Positions 43,193 to 50,931 of a DNA stretch of 64,000 nt are shown in pieces. The stretch is from Bradyrhizobium mercantei. GTDB lineage: Bacteria > Pseudomonadota > Alphaproteobacteria > Rhizobiales > Xanthobacteraceae. Where the stretch lies: NCBI RefSeq assembly GCF_001982635.1, contig NZ_MKFI01000004.1, positions 942,111 through 1,006,110 on the forward strand. Direction: 5' to 3'. A program made the position numbers and the translations under genes. The notes under the pieces are model-generated. The model was not told the DNA's origin. It was given only the letters and a program-made list of their open reading frames with translations, and did not search any database. The stretch's first letter is position 1. The number at the start of each line of letters is the position of its first letter.

Positions 43193-43639
43193 CTAATCCG
43201 GGATGGACACCCGCCCGTCATCACGGACCGCAAAGCCCGGCGCGCGCACCACTTCCCAGGCGTGGCCGTCGGGGTCGCCGAAATATCCGCAATAGCCGCC
43301 GTAGCTGGTCGGTTGCGCGGGCTTCAGCAGTTTGGCGCCCTTCGACAGCGCGAACGCCATCACCCGATCGACCTCGGCGTCGTCGTTGCAGTTCCAGGCA
43401 ATCGAAACGCCGTGGAATGCTGATGGCCGTGGCTGATCGGGCAGCCCGGCATCGTCGGCGAGCAGATGCCACGGGAACAGCCCGAGCACGCTGCCGCCGG
43501 TCTCGAAAAAGGCGACCTCCTCGCCGGTTGCGCGCATTTTCCTGGTGAAGCCGAGGGATTTGTAGAAGGCGATGCTGGCGCGCATGTCGCTGACGCCGAG
43601 CGTGAGGACGGTGAAGCGTGCAGTCGGGGCGTTACTCAT
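43193..43639 (-). CDS. VOC (glyoxalase/bleomycin-resistance fold) protein
   Basis: A 148-residue cytoplasmic protein of the vicinal oxygen chelate fold. TVLTLGVSDMRASIAFYKSL is the first beta-alpha-beta unit, with FFETGGSVLGLFPWHLLAD, and the second half has AWNCNDDAEVDRVM and YCGYFGDPDGHAWEVV. The usual metal residues are only partly present, so it may be a binding protein or an isomerase-like enzyme. AAAGGTAAC precedes the ATG. Unrelated to neighbours. Confidence 0.85.
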   Translation of the reverse strand: MSNAPTARFTVLTLGVSDMRASIAFYKSLGFTRKMRATGEEVAFFETGGSVLGLFPWHLLADDAGLPDQPRPSAFHGVSIAWNCNDDAEVDRVMAFALSKGAKLLKPAQPTSYGGYCGYFGDPDGHAWEVVRAPGFAVRDDGRVSIPD

Positions 43640-43651
43640 GTTACCTTTCCC

Positions 43652-43771
43652 GTCATTGCGAGCGAAGCCAAGCAATCCATCGTACCGCATATGCTGAAGC
43701 GTGGATTGCTTCGTCGCGGAGCCTGTCATCGGGCCGCGCTCCGCGCGGACCCGTTGGCTCCTCGCAATGAC
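43652..43771. repeat. Family C palindromic repeat, copy 3 (long form)
   Basis: CGTCATTGCGAGCGAAGCCA and GCAATCCATC; GTGGATTGCTTCGTCGCGGA, an inserted GGGCCGCGCTCCGCGCGGAC segment, and the closing CTCGCAATGACG. Confidence 0.85.
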
Positions 43772-43781
43772 GCCTGTGGCG

Positions 43782-44948
43782 TCAGAACAAGCTCAACTGC
43801 TGGCCGTTGCGCTTCGGCTTGGCGAAGTGATCGGTGGTCAACTTCGTACGCCGCTTGTTGAGACCGAGCTTTTCACAGGCGATCTCGAAGCGGCGGCCGA
43901 TCATCCAGGCCATCGGGCCGGTGCCCTTCATCCGTGTGCCCCATTGCGAGTCGTAATCGCGGCCGCCGCGCATGTCGCGGATCAGCGTGAAGACGTGGCG
44001 GTAGCGGTCCGGATAGTTCGCCATCAGCCATTCGCGGAAGAGATCGCGGACCTCGAGCGGCAGCCGCAGCAGCACATAGCTCGCCTCCCTGGCGCCGGCA
44101 TGGACCGCCGCATCGAGGATGCGCTCGATCTCGGAGTCGTTCAGCGCCGGGATCACGGGCGCGACCATCACCGTGGTCGGGATGCCGGCATCGGCAAGCC
44201 GCTTGATCGCCTCCAGCCGCTTCGGCGGGGTCGAGGCGCGCGGCTCCATGGTGCGGGCGAGCTTCGGATCGAGCGTCGTCACCGAGAGCGCGACCTTGGC
44301 GAGATTGCGCTTGGCCATCCGCGCCAGGATATCGATGTCGCGGGTCACCAGCGCCGACTTGGTGACGATGCCGACCGGATGGCCGGCACGCTCCAGCACC
44401 TCGAGGATGCCGCGCATGATTTTCCGCTCGCGCTCGATCGGCTGATAGGGATCGGTGTTGGTGCCGATCGCGATCATCCGCGCTTCATAATCCGTCGCCG
44501 CCAGCTCCTTCTCGAGCAGCGCGGGCGCGTCCGGCTTGGCAAACAACTTTGACTCGAAGTCCAGTCCCGGCGACAGGCCGAGATAGGCGTGGGTCGGCCG
44601 CGCGAAGCAATAGACGCAGCCGTGCTCGCAGCCGCGATACGGATTGATCGAGCGGTCGAAGCCGATGTCGGGCGAGTCGTTGCGGGTTATCACCTTGCGC
44701 GAGGTATCGAGCGCCACCGTGGTCTGGAACGGCGGCAGGTCTTCGAGGCTCTGCCAGCCGTCATCGAAGGCAACCCGCGCCTCGGCCTCGTAACGGCCGC
44801 TGGCGTTGGATTGCGCGCCGCGGCCGCGCCGCCGCTCGCGCTCGATCGCGACCGCAAGCTCGGGAAAAGGGGTGGGTGCACCCGCCGGGTTATCGGAGGG
44901 CGCCGTTACCGGCGGGTGCTTGAGGGCATGAGAGGATGCTCGGCTCAT
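43782..44948 (-). CDS. PA0069-type radical SAM protein (SplB-like)
   Basis: A 388-residue radical SAM protein of the group related to spore photoproduct lyase. INPYRGCEHGCVYCFARP holds the CxxxCxxC cluster motif (Cys107, Cys111, Cys114). Next come an IGTNTDPYQPIERER segment, GIVTKSALVTRDIDIL and VSVTTLD-like strands. The C-terminal part (RGGRDYDSQWGTRMKGTGP) is specific to the PA0069 subgroup. The target is not established; a DNA-repair or tRNA/protein role is possible. A GAAC-N7-GAAC LexA-type box lies 24 bases upstream of its start, which supports a damage-inducible function. Confidence 0.85.
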   Translation of the reverse strand: MSRASSHALKHPPVTAPSDNPAGAPTPFPELAVAIERERRRGRGAQSNASGRYEAEARVAFDDGWQSLEDLPPFQTTVALDTSRKVITRNDSPDIGFDRSINPYRGCEHGCVYCFARPTHAYLGLSPGLDFESKLFAKPDAPALLEKELAATDYEARMIAIGTNTDPYQPIERERKIMRGILEVLERAGHPVGIVTKSALVTRDIDILARMAKRNLAKVALSVTTLDPKLARTMEPRASTPPKRLEAIKRLADAGIPTTVMVAPVIPALNDSEIERILDAAVHAGAREASYVLLRLPLEVRDLFREWLMANYPDRYRHVFTLIRDMRGGRDYDSQWGTRMKGTGPMAWMIGRRFEIACEKLGLNKRRTKLTTDHFAKPKRNGQQLSLF

Positions 44949-44971
44949 GCTCTGAAGCTAACACAGCTTTA

Positions 44972-44986
44972 GAACAAATCAAGAAC
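44972..44986. promoter_or_regulatory. LexA-type SOS box GAAC-N7-GAAC
   Basis: GAACAAATCAAGAAC matches the direct-repeat operator GAAC-N7-GAAC (GTTC-N7-GTTC on the other strand) used by alphaproteobacterial LexA. It lies between the divergent radical-SAM and glycosyltransferase genes, 24 bases before the ATG of the former. Confidence 0.6.
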
Positions 44987-45113
44987 AAGAGCGAAGAAAT
45001 TCCACAGGAGCCATGCCGCAAAATTCTGCAGAAGAGAAGGCTGCTTTGAATATGACAAGGTGATAACACGGCCGGAGTTTCCCAAACCGTTTGAGCCACC
45101 GAAGCCTCAACTC

Positions 45114-45683
45114 ATGCTGAGCGTGATCATTCCAACCGACGGCATCGAGCGCACCGCGGTCGCAACGCTCGTGGCGCTGGTGCCGGGTGCGGCCGCCGGA
45201 ATCATCCGCGAGGTGCTGCTGGTCGACCGCACCAACACCGACATCATGGAGCGCGTGGCCGATGTCGCCGGCTGCCGTTTCCTGCGGTTCGAGGGCACGC
45301 GCGCCGCAGCGCTTGCGGCAGGCGCCAGACAGGCCCGTTCGCCCTGGCTGATGTTCCTGCATCCGGGCGCGGTGCTCGATGCCGGCTGGATCGAGGAGAC
45401 CACCCAGTTCATCCAGATGGTTGCGGCAAGCGGCAAGGACCGCGCCGGCATCTTCCGCTATGCCCGCGCGCCCTACAGCGATCCCGGCCTGCGCGACGGC
45501 CTCAAATTCGTCGCCCGGATGATCACCGGGCCCTCGGCGGAACAAGGCCTCCTGATCGCGCGCGAGCATTACGAGCGGATCGGCGGCTACCGCCCGGACG
45601 CGCGCCGCTCCGAGGCGCGCCTGCTGCGCCGGCTCGGCCGCTCCTCCCGCACCATGCTGCGTAGCCGGATCATGGTCGCGTAA
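45114..45683 (+). CDS. Small GT-A-type glycosyltransferase
   Basis: A 189-residue protein with the N-terminal half of a family 2 glycosyltransferase: MLSVIIPTDGIERTAVATL, EVLLVDRTNTD and GARQARSPWLMFLHPGAVL, where the DxD-like position is a His-Pro. The C-terminal part (GLKFVARMITGPSAEQGLLI, EHYERIGGYRPD) resembles the TIGR04283-type short glycosyltransferases. The missing DxD metal motif makes activity uncertain. ATG 45114 starts the conserved strand; a GTG at 45060 with no better ribosome site is possible. Confidence 0.7.
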   Translation: MLSVIIPTDGIERTAVATLVALVPGAAAGIIREVLLVDRTNTDIMERVADVAGCRFLRFEGTRAAALAAGARQARSPWLMFLHPGAVLDAGWIEETTQFIQMVAASGKDRAGIFRYARAPYSDPGLRDGLKFVARMITGPSAEQGLLIAREHYERIGGYRPDARRSEARLLRRLGRSSRTMLRSRIMVA

Positions 45684-45702
45684 AGCCTTTTTGACCGTTC
45701 CT

Positions 45703-45966
45703 ATGGGGGAAGACAGGCAGGCCGTTGTGATCGTCGAAATTGAACGACTCGTTCAACGATTTGTTACGGGGGCGGACACGTCGATCGGCACTGCGAATGA
45801 GATCGAGGTCGCGCTCGATGATCGCTTTCCTGACGACGATTATGTTCAGGAGACCGTCGAGATGCTCGCAATGTATCGTCCTGGAGGCGGAGAGCTCCTG
45901 TTCGATACGGCTACCATCAGGGAACGCCTGATTGAAACGATGAAGCGCCTGCGAAGAGACGCGTAA
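45703..45966 (+). CDS. Small acidic hypothetical protein
   Basis: An 87-residue acidic protein (IVEIERLVQRFVTGADTSIG, then DDRFPDDDYVQETVEML) with no signal peptide and helical character. The frame also allows a TTG at 45691 and a GTG at 45727; none has a good ribosome site. Its codon use is less G+C-biased than the neighbours. It lies 20 bases after the glycosyltransferase gene and before the MarR-GNAT operators. Function is unknown. Confidence 0.55.
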   Translation: MGEDRQAVVIVEIERLVQRFVTGADTSIGTANEIEVALDDRFPDDDYVQETVEMLAMYRPGGGELLFDTATIRERLIETMKRLRRDA

Positions 45967-45996
45967 GTTTCACGACTAAAATGCCCTTGCCATTTA

Positions 45997-46011
45997 TTTG
46001 ATTCCGTCAAA
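45997..46011. promoter_or_regulatory. MarR-type operator, upstream palindrome
   Basis: TTTGATTCCGTCAAA is a TTTGA-N5-TCAAA palindrome. An identical-arm palindrome is centred 22 bases downstream. It lies 12 bases before the MarR-GNAT start codon. Confidence 0.6.
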
Positions 46012-46018
46012 TAATATG

Positions 46019-46033
46019 TTTGATGAAATCAAA
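46019..46033. promoter_or_regulatory. MarR-type operator overlapping the start codon
   Basis: TTTGATGAAATCAAA has the same TTTGA-N5-TCAAA arms as 45997-46011, on the same helix face (22-base spacing). It overlaps the ATG at 46023, so binding would block transcription of the gene. Confidence 0.6.
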
Positions 46034-46964
46034 TCCCCATGACACCGCCCTCGAGAGCCAGGTCGCCGCGGTCCGCGGCTTCAGCCGGTTCTACACCCGC
46101 AAGCTCGGCATCATCGAGCCGAAGCTGCTGCACTCGACATTCACGCTGCAGGAAGCGCGGATCATCTACGAGCTCGCGCATCGCGACAACTGCACCGCGA
46201 CCGACCTGGTGCGCGATCTCGACCTCGATGCCGGCTTCGTCAGCCGCACGCTGACGGCGCTGCAACGCCGCCAGATCGTGACGCGGAAACCGTCCAAGGC
46301 CGACAAGCGCGTCAATGAGGTCGCCCTCACCGCCAAGGGCCGCACCGCGGCCGCCGATCTCGATCGCCGCTCGCGCGCCGAGGTCGGGGCGCTGCTGAAG
46401 CAGATGGACGGCGACCGCCGCGCGGCGGTGGTGCGTGCGATGAGCACGATCGAGCAGTCGCTGGAGCCGCCAACCGAGAAGCCGGTCGGCTTCCTGCTGC
46501 GCAGCCATCGCGTCGGCGACATGGGCTGGGTGATCTCGCAGCAGGGTCGCGTCTACGCGAAGGAGTATGGCTGGGACATCAGCTACGAGGCGTTGGTGGC
46601 CGAGATCTGCGCGCAGTTTCTGCGAGCGTTCGATCCGGCCCGCGAGCATTGCTGGATCGCGGAGGTCGACGGCGAGCCGGTCGGCTCGGTCTTCCTGGTC
46701 AACGGCGGCGATGGGGTCGCCAAGCTGCGGCTGCTGGCGGTGGAAGACAAGGCGCGCGGGCTCGGCGTCGGCCGCGCGTTGGTCGAGCAGTGCATCCGCA
46801 CCGCGCGCGAGATGGGCTACAACAAGATGACGCTGTGGACCCAGAGCATCCTGGTCGCCGCACGCGGCATCTATGCCCGCGCAGGCTTCCAGCGGGTGAA
46901 GGAAGAGAAGCACCACAGCTTCGGCGTCGATCTGGTCGGCGAGACCTGGGAGATGGAGCTTTAG
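46023..46964 (+). CDS. MarR-GNAT fusion regulator/acetyltransferase
   Basis: A 313-residue fusion. Residues 1-140 are a MarR winged helix (LLHSTFTLQEARIIYELAH, ATDLVRDLDLDAGFVSRTL as recognition helix, then a wing with KADKRVNEVALTAKG). Residues 150-313 are a GNAT domain (HCWIAEVDGEPVGSVFLV, KLRLLAVEDKARGLGVGRAL with the acetyl-CoA loop RGLGVGRAL, then GIYARAGFQRV). It probably acetylates a small molecule, with expression tuned by ligand binding to the MarR half. Two matching palindromes overlap its promoter and start. The ATG at 46023 is preferred to TTG 46020. Confidence 0.9.
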   Translation: MKSNPHDTALESQVAAVRGFSRFYTRKLGIIEPKLLHSTFTLQEARIIYELAHRDNCTATDLVRDLDLDAGFVSRTLTALQRRQIVTRKPSKADKRVNEVALTAKGRTAAADLDRRSRAEVGALLKQMDGDRRAAVVRAMSTIEQSLEPPTEKPVGFLLRSHRVGDMGWVISQQGRVYAKEYGWDISYEALVAEICAQFLRAFDPAREHCWIAEVDGEPVGSVFLVNGGDGVAKLRLLAVEDKARGLGVGRALVEQCIRTAREMGYNKMTLWTQSILVAARGIYARAGFQRVKEEKHHSFGVDLVGETWEMEL

Positions 46965-46982
46965 GGCTAGCCTTACGCTCCG

Positions 46983-47024
46983 CCGTCATTCCGGGGCGCG
47001 CGCAGCGCAAGCCCGGAATGACGG
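46983..47024. repeat. Family G palindromic repeat, copy 2
   Basis: CCGTCATTCCGGGGCGCGCG and CAGCGCAAGCCCGGAATGAC: CCGTCATTCCGGG pairs with CCCGGAATGACGG perfectly. It lies between the convergent MarR-GNAT and moaB genes. Confidence 0.9.
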
Positions 47025-47033
47025 AGAGATTTG

Positions 47034-47597
47034 CTACGCGCTCGCGCCCTTCGCCTTTGGGCGGCGCAGATGCTCGTCGAGCCGCGGCATGATCTCGACG
47101 AAATTGCAGGGCCGCGTGCGGTAGTCGAGCTGCGCGGCCAAAATGCCGTCCCAGCCATCGCGGCAGGCGCCGGGCGATCCGGGCAGGCAGAAGATGAAGG
47201 TCGCGCCGGCAACGCCGGCGGTGGCGCGGCTCTGGATCGTCGATGCGCCGATCTTGGCGTGGCTCAGCATGTGGAAGGCGATCGAAAAGCCATCCATCCG
47301 CTTCTCGAACAGCGGCTCGACCGCCTCCGGCGTCACGTCGCGGCCGGTGAAGCCGGTGCCGCCGGTGGTGATGACGGCATCGACGGCGGGGTCCGCGATC
47401 CAGCGCCGGATCACGGCTCTGATCGCCTCGACATCGTCGGTGACGATCTCGCGCGCCGCGAGCTTGTGACCGGCCGCGGTGAGACGATCGGCGAGCGTGG
47501 TGCCCGACTTGTCATCCGCCAGCGAGCGGGTGTCGGAAATCGTCAGCACCGCGATGCTGAGCGGGATGAATTGCTTGGTCTCGTCAATCGAAGACAT
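47034..47597 (-). CDS. moaB: Molybdenum cofactor biosynthesis protein B
   Basis: A 187-residue MoaB/Mog-type protein. SIAVLTISDTRSLADDKSG is the N-terminal strand with the conserved D-T-R, and TTGGTGFTGRDVTPEAV is the MPT-binding loop. LPGSPGACRDGWDGIL follows as in MoaB. It adenylates molybdopterin or helps insert molybdate, in the cytoplasm. GAGGTACACC precedes the ATG at 47597; a GTG four codons earlier is weaker. No other moa genes are adjacent. Confidence 0.95.
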   Translation of the reverse strand: MSSIDETKQFIPLSIAVLTISDTRSLADDKSGTTLADRLTAAGHKLAAREIVTDDVEAIRAVIRRWIADPAVDAVITTGGTGFTGRDVTPEAVEPLFEKRMDGFSIAFHMLSHAKIGASTIQSRATAGVAGATFIFCLPGSPGACRDGWDGILAAQLDYRTRPCNFVEIMPRLDEHLRRPKAKGASA

Positions 47598-47615
47598 GGT
47601 GTACCTCACACACTG

Positions 47616-47715
47616 ACGTCATCCTGAGGTACGCGCGAAGCGCGCCTCGAAGGATGGGCCGCGGGCTCCGTCATCCTTCGAGGCTCGCCGAAGAGGCGAG
47701 CACCTCAGGATGACG
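47616..47715. repeat. Family D palindromic repeat, copy 2
   Basis: CGTCATCCTGAGGTACGCGC and GAAGCGCGCCTCGAAGGATG, mirrored by CATCCTTCGAGGCTCGCCGA and GAGCACCTCAGGATGACG. Confidence 0.9.
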
Positions 47716-47761
47716 CCACAAACGGCGGGTCACGTTGCCCTTGCGCCGTCGGCGATCGCAA

Positions 47762-48700
47762 CTAACCGCCGCCGAACGTGTTGCAGGCCTGCACGGTGCC
47801 CTGCTGGTAGCCGGTCATGAACCATTGCTTGCGCTGTGCGGCCGAGCCGTGGGTGAAGGAGTCCGGCACCACCCTGCCCGTCGCCTGCCGTTGCAGCGTA
47901 TCGTCGCCGATCGCGTTCGCCGTGGTCAGCGCAGCGTCGATATCGCCGGCCTCGAGGAAGCCCGGCCGCTTCTTCTCCTCGCGATTAACCCAGACGCCGG
48001 AGAGGCAATCGGCCTGCAACTCGACCTTGACCTGTAGCGCGTTGGCCTCGGCCTTGCTGCCGGCCTGCTGCTGCAGCCGGCTCACGCGCGGGATGATGCC
48101 GAGCAGGTTCTGGATGTGATGGCCGGCCTCATGCGCGATGATATAGGCCGCGGTGAATTTGCAGGCGTTGCCTGAGCAGCCGCGGAAGCGCGTCTCGACT
48201 TCGCGGAAGAATCCGGTGTCGAGGAAGATGGTCTTGTCCGGCGGGCAGTAGAACGGCCCCATCGCCGATTGCGCCATGCCGCAGCGGCCGCCATTGGTGG
48301 CGTTGCGGAACAGCACGATCTTCGGACCGGTGTAGGTCTGGCCGGAAGCCTGGAAAATCTCGCTCCAGCGATCGTCGATTTCACCGAGGATGCCGGCGAT
48401 CATGCTGCCCATCTCGTCGGTCGGGGCGCCGCGCTTGGTCTGCCCGCCCGACGCCTGCCGATCGGTCTGGTAGGTCGGCGCCTGGCCGCCGCCGGTGAGA
48501 ATCTCGGCGCCGCCGATCAGGATGCGCGGGTCGATACCGAAGGCGTAGCCGAGCAGGCCGAGCACGATGATGGTGCCGATGCCGAGTCCGCCACCGCCGC
48601 CCATCGGAATGCCGAAGCCGCCACCGCCGCCTCCGCCCATCCCGCCTTCGTCGCGACGGTCTTCGATGTCGTCGCTGCGGCGGAAATCATCATAGCGCAT
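47762..48700 (-). CDS. ypfJ: YpfJ/KPN_02809-type neutral zinc metallopeptidase
   Basis: A 312-residue protein. Residues 20-70 are Gly-rich with a transmembrane helix (GIGTIIVLGLLGYAFGI), so it is anchored in the inner membrane. The rest is a metallopeptidase domain: AAYIIAHEAGHHIQNLLG holds the HExxH zinc site, QADCLSGVWVN the third ligand region, and MAQSAMGPFYCPPDKTIFLD a conserved Cys-containing strand. The family is widespread and its physiological substrate is unknown. A cell-envelope quality-control role is possible. Confidence 0.9.
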   Translation of the reverse strand: MRYDDFRRSDDIEDRRDEGGMGGGGGGGFGIPMGGGGGLGIGTIIVLGLLGYAFGIDPRILIGGAEILTGGGQAPTYQTDRQASGGQTKRGAPTDEMGSMIAGILGEIDDRWSEIFQASGQTYTGPKIVLFRNATNGGRCGMAQSAMGPFYCPPDKTIFLDTGFFREVETRFRGCSGNACKFTAAYIIAHEAGHHIQNLLGIIPRVSRLQQQAGSKAEANALQVKVELQADCLSGVWVNREEKKRPGFLEAGDIDAALTTANAIGDDTLQRQATGRVVPDSFTHGSAAQRKQWFMTGYQQGTVQACNTFGGG

Positions 48701-48985
48701 GGCGGTTTCCCTTCATTCCAGTCGGCGCCCCAATGCGGGACACACCAACTTAAAATTTCCATTCTGTTAATCAATATCCTGCCCGGCAAAAATTGCCTAG
48801 CCCGGAAGACGCGCGTCGTTTGCGGTGCGAACGGCTGCGCGCAGCGGCGAATTTACCGGTCGAATCGTGCCGGTTTGATGATCCGTAAATTTTTTCGCCG
48901 AACGCGCTGATGTTGCAGCACAACGCCGACGACATGCGTCATGCCGCGCAAAAGATGCTGCAATCTTTTGCATGAAGATTTCCAA

Positions 48986-49001
48986 TTAAGTCGATTTTTA
49001 C
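48986..49001 (+). promoter_or_regulatory. Candidate CtrA-type box upstream of ccrM
   Basis: TTAAGTCGATTTTTAC reads TTAA-N7-TTTAC, one base from the CtrA consensus TTAA-N7-TTAAC. In Caulobacter, CtrA drives ccrM late in the cell cycle; position here (about 80-95 bases before the start) fits a -35 overlap. Confidence 0.5.
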
Positions 49002-49017
49002 TTTGCCGGGTCAAGGT

Positions 49018-49081
49018 GACTCCAGTCGGTTGTTTAGTCCCGCGTCGCCGACAGCGTCGCCTGAGTCAGAGTTCTTGAGTC
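49018..49081 (+). promoter_or_regulatory. Three GANTC sites before ccrM
   Basis: GACTC at 49018, GAGTC at 49063 and GAGTC at 49077, the last touching the start codon. These are the sites methylated by CcrM itself, so methylation state could feed back on its own expression. Confidence 0.6.
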
Positions 49082-50215
49082 ATGGTAGTGTCGCGTCGCG
49101 GGGCGTCTGCAAGGGCGCCCCGCACTAAATTTGAGAGTGCACCATCGAGCCGGATCGTCATTGGCGATTGCGTGGCCGAGTTGTCGAAGCTTCCATCCGC
49201 CTCGGTGGATCTGGTCTTCGCCGATCCTCCCTACAATCTGCAGCTCAAGGGCGATCTCAAGCGCCCCGACGAATCGCATGTCGATGCCGTCAATGACGAC
49301 TGGGACAAGTTCTCGTCGTTCGCTGCCTATGACGATTTCACCCGCGCCTGGCTGCTCGCCTGCCGCCGCGTGATGAAGCCGTCGGCAACGCTGTGGGTGA
49401 TCGGCTCCTATCACAATATCTTCCGCGTCGGCGCCATCATGCAGGACCTCGGCTTCTGGCTCCTGAACGACATCGTGTGGCGCAAGTCCAATCCGATGCC
49501 GAACTTCCGCGGCCGCCGCTTCACCAACGCGCACGAGACCATGATCTGGGCCGCGCGCGACGAGAAGGCCAAGGGCTACACCTTCAACTATGAAGCGCTG
49601 AAGGCGTCCAACGAGGACATACAGGCGCGCTCCGACTGGCTGATCCCGCTGTGCACCGGCGAGGAGCGCCTCAAGGGCGACGACGGCAAGAAGGTTCATC
49701 CGACGCAGAAGCCCGAGCAGCTGCTCGCCCGCGTGCTGCTGTCGTCGTCGAAGCCCGGCGATCTCGTGATCGATCCGTTCAACGGCACCGGCACCACCGG
49801 CGCCGTCGCCAAGCGCCTCGGCCGCAGCTATATCGGCTTCGAGCGCGACCGGACCTATGCCGCCGCCGCCGAAGCCCGCATCGCCGCGATCGAGCCCCTG
49901 CCGGAAGCCACGCTGGCGCCGTTCATGACCGCGCGCGAGGCGCCGCGCGTCGCATTCTCCGAGCTGATCGAGCGCGGCATGATCGTGCCCGGCGCCAGAC
50001 TGGTCGATGCCAAGAAGCGCCATGGCGCATTGGTGCGTGCCGACGGCGCCATCATGCTCGGCGACAAGGTCGGCTCGATCCACCGCATCGGCGCGGTCGC
50101 GCAGGGCTCCGGCGCCTGCAACGGCTGGACCTTCTGGCACGTCGAGACCAAGACCGGCCTGCGGCTGATCGACGAGCTGCGTGCCGAAATCCGCTCCGAG
50201 ATGGCGGTGGGCTGA
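49082..50215 (+). CDS. ccrM: Cell-cycle DNA adenine methyltransferase (GANTC)
   Basis: A 377-residue beta-class N6-adenine methyltransferase. DPPY is at residues 48-51 and the SAM-binding motif FNGTGTTG at about 233-240, in the beta order. The C-terminal 90 residues form a RAMA-type domain (SELIERGMIVPGARLVDAKK, ACNGWTFWHVETKTGLRL), as in CcrM proteins that recognise GANTC. It methylates hemimethylated chromosomal sites late in the cell cycle. No restriction endonuclease gene is adjacent, which fits an orphan regulatory methylase. Its promoter shows a CtrA-like box and three GANTC sites. Confidence 0.95.
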   Translation: MVVSRRGASARAPRTKFESAPSSRIVIGDCVAELSKLPSASVDLVFADPPYNLQLKGDLKRPDESHVDAVNDDWDKFSSFAAYDDFTRAWLLACRRVMKPSATLWVIGSYHNIFRVGAIMQDLGFWLLNDIVWRKSNPMPNFRGRRFTNAHETMIWAARDEKAKGYTFNYEALKASNEDIQARSDWLIPLCTGEERLKGDDGKKVHPTQKPEQLLARVLLSSSKPGDLVIDPFNGTGTTGAVAKRLGRSYIGFERDRTYAAAAEARIAAIEPLPEATLAPFMTAREAPRVAFSELIERGMIVPGARLVDAKKRHGALVRADGAIMLGDKVGSIHRIGAVAQGSGACNGWTFWHVETKTGLRLIDELRAEIRSEMAVG

Positions 50216-50238
50216 GCAGCCGCCAGCATTGCTGGTCT

Positions 50239-50320
50239 GTAGGATGGGTAGAGCGTAGCGAAACCCATCACCTTCTTGCCGCATGATCGACGGGTATCAC
50301 TTCGCTCCACCCATCCCACG
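50239..50320. repeat. Family I palindromic repeat (family H-like)
   Basis: GTAGGATGGGTAGAGCGTAG and CGAAACCCATC, mirrored by GGGTATCACTTCGCTCCACC and CATCCCAC. It is related in plan to the element at 40447. Confidence 0.8.
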
Positions 50321-50471
50321 GTTCTGTCTCTGCTCATCATTCCCCGGTGGGCAATTGCGCATCGGGGAATGACGGGCGGAAATGACGCCGTCTTGAACGC
50401 GGCCGCCTTGTTGCGCCACGGCGGCAGGCTTACATTCGTCTCCGTCACTTGCCGTTTCGATTGGTCGCCCG

Positions 50472-50798
50472 ATGCGAAGACAATCCGAGACCTTGCTGCT
50501 GGTGCCGCTGCTGCCGATCTTCCTGCTCGGCATGTTTCCGATGCTGCTGATCGGCCTGCTCGGATTCTTCGGCCTGATCATCTTCGGCATCCTGCTGGTC
50601 TGCGTCGGCCTGACACTCGCCCTCGAGGCACATGGCGAGTTCAACGAATCGATCATCGTCCACGGCTTTGCCCGCGGCTCCGAGCGCGCGACGCAGGTTT
50701 CACATCTGCAAGCCGCGATCCGCTCCGCCGCCGTTCTCGACGTCGCGGGAATTGCCCTGGTCGTCGCGGGTATCCTGGGCCTCCTCGTGGCCGGCTGA
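50472..50798 (+). CDS. Small membrane protein with three hydrophobic segments
   Basis: A 108-residue protein: LLLVPLLPIFLLGMFPMLLI and GLIIFGILLVCVGLTLAL form two adjacent helices, then a soluble loop (GEFNESIIVHGFARGSERAT), and a C-terminal helix LDVAGIALVVAGILGLLVAG. No family recognised. ATG 50472 lacks a strong ribosome site; the frame itself is supported by the helix pattern. Stands alone between ccrM and a GST. Confidence 0.65.
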   Translation: MRRQSETLLLVPLLPIFLLGMFPMLLIGLLGFFGLIIFGILLVCVGLTLALEAHGEFNESIIVHGFARGSERATQVSHLQAAIRSAAVLDVAGIALVVAGILGLLVAG

Positions 50799-50931
50799 CC
50801 AGCGCGCCACGCGCCCCTGATTCACAAACTCGTCGCTTGCGCATTGCAGCGAAGTTTGCGCATGAGGGGTCCAGCGGCTTTCTCCGCCCATCCCGATCTC
50901 GCCGGTCACCAGAACCAAGGGAGTCCCCTTC

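Larger units (their letters stand above)
48701..49081. other. ccrM control region
   Basis: About 380 A/T-richer bases without a supported gene, between divergent ypfJ and ccrM. The last 100 bases contain a CtrA-like box and three GANTC sites, listed separately. It also must hold the ypfJ promoter near 48705-48780. Confidence 0.5.

Noticed and set aside
49082..50215. Restriction-modification system
   Set aside because: The methyltransferase has CcrM features and no endonuclease gene is nearby; it is an orphan regulatory methylase.
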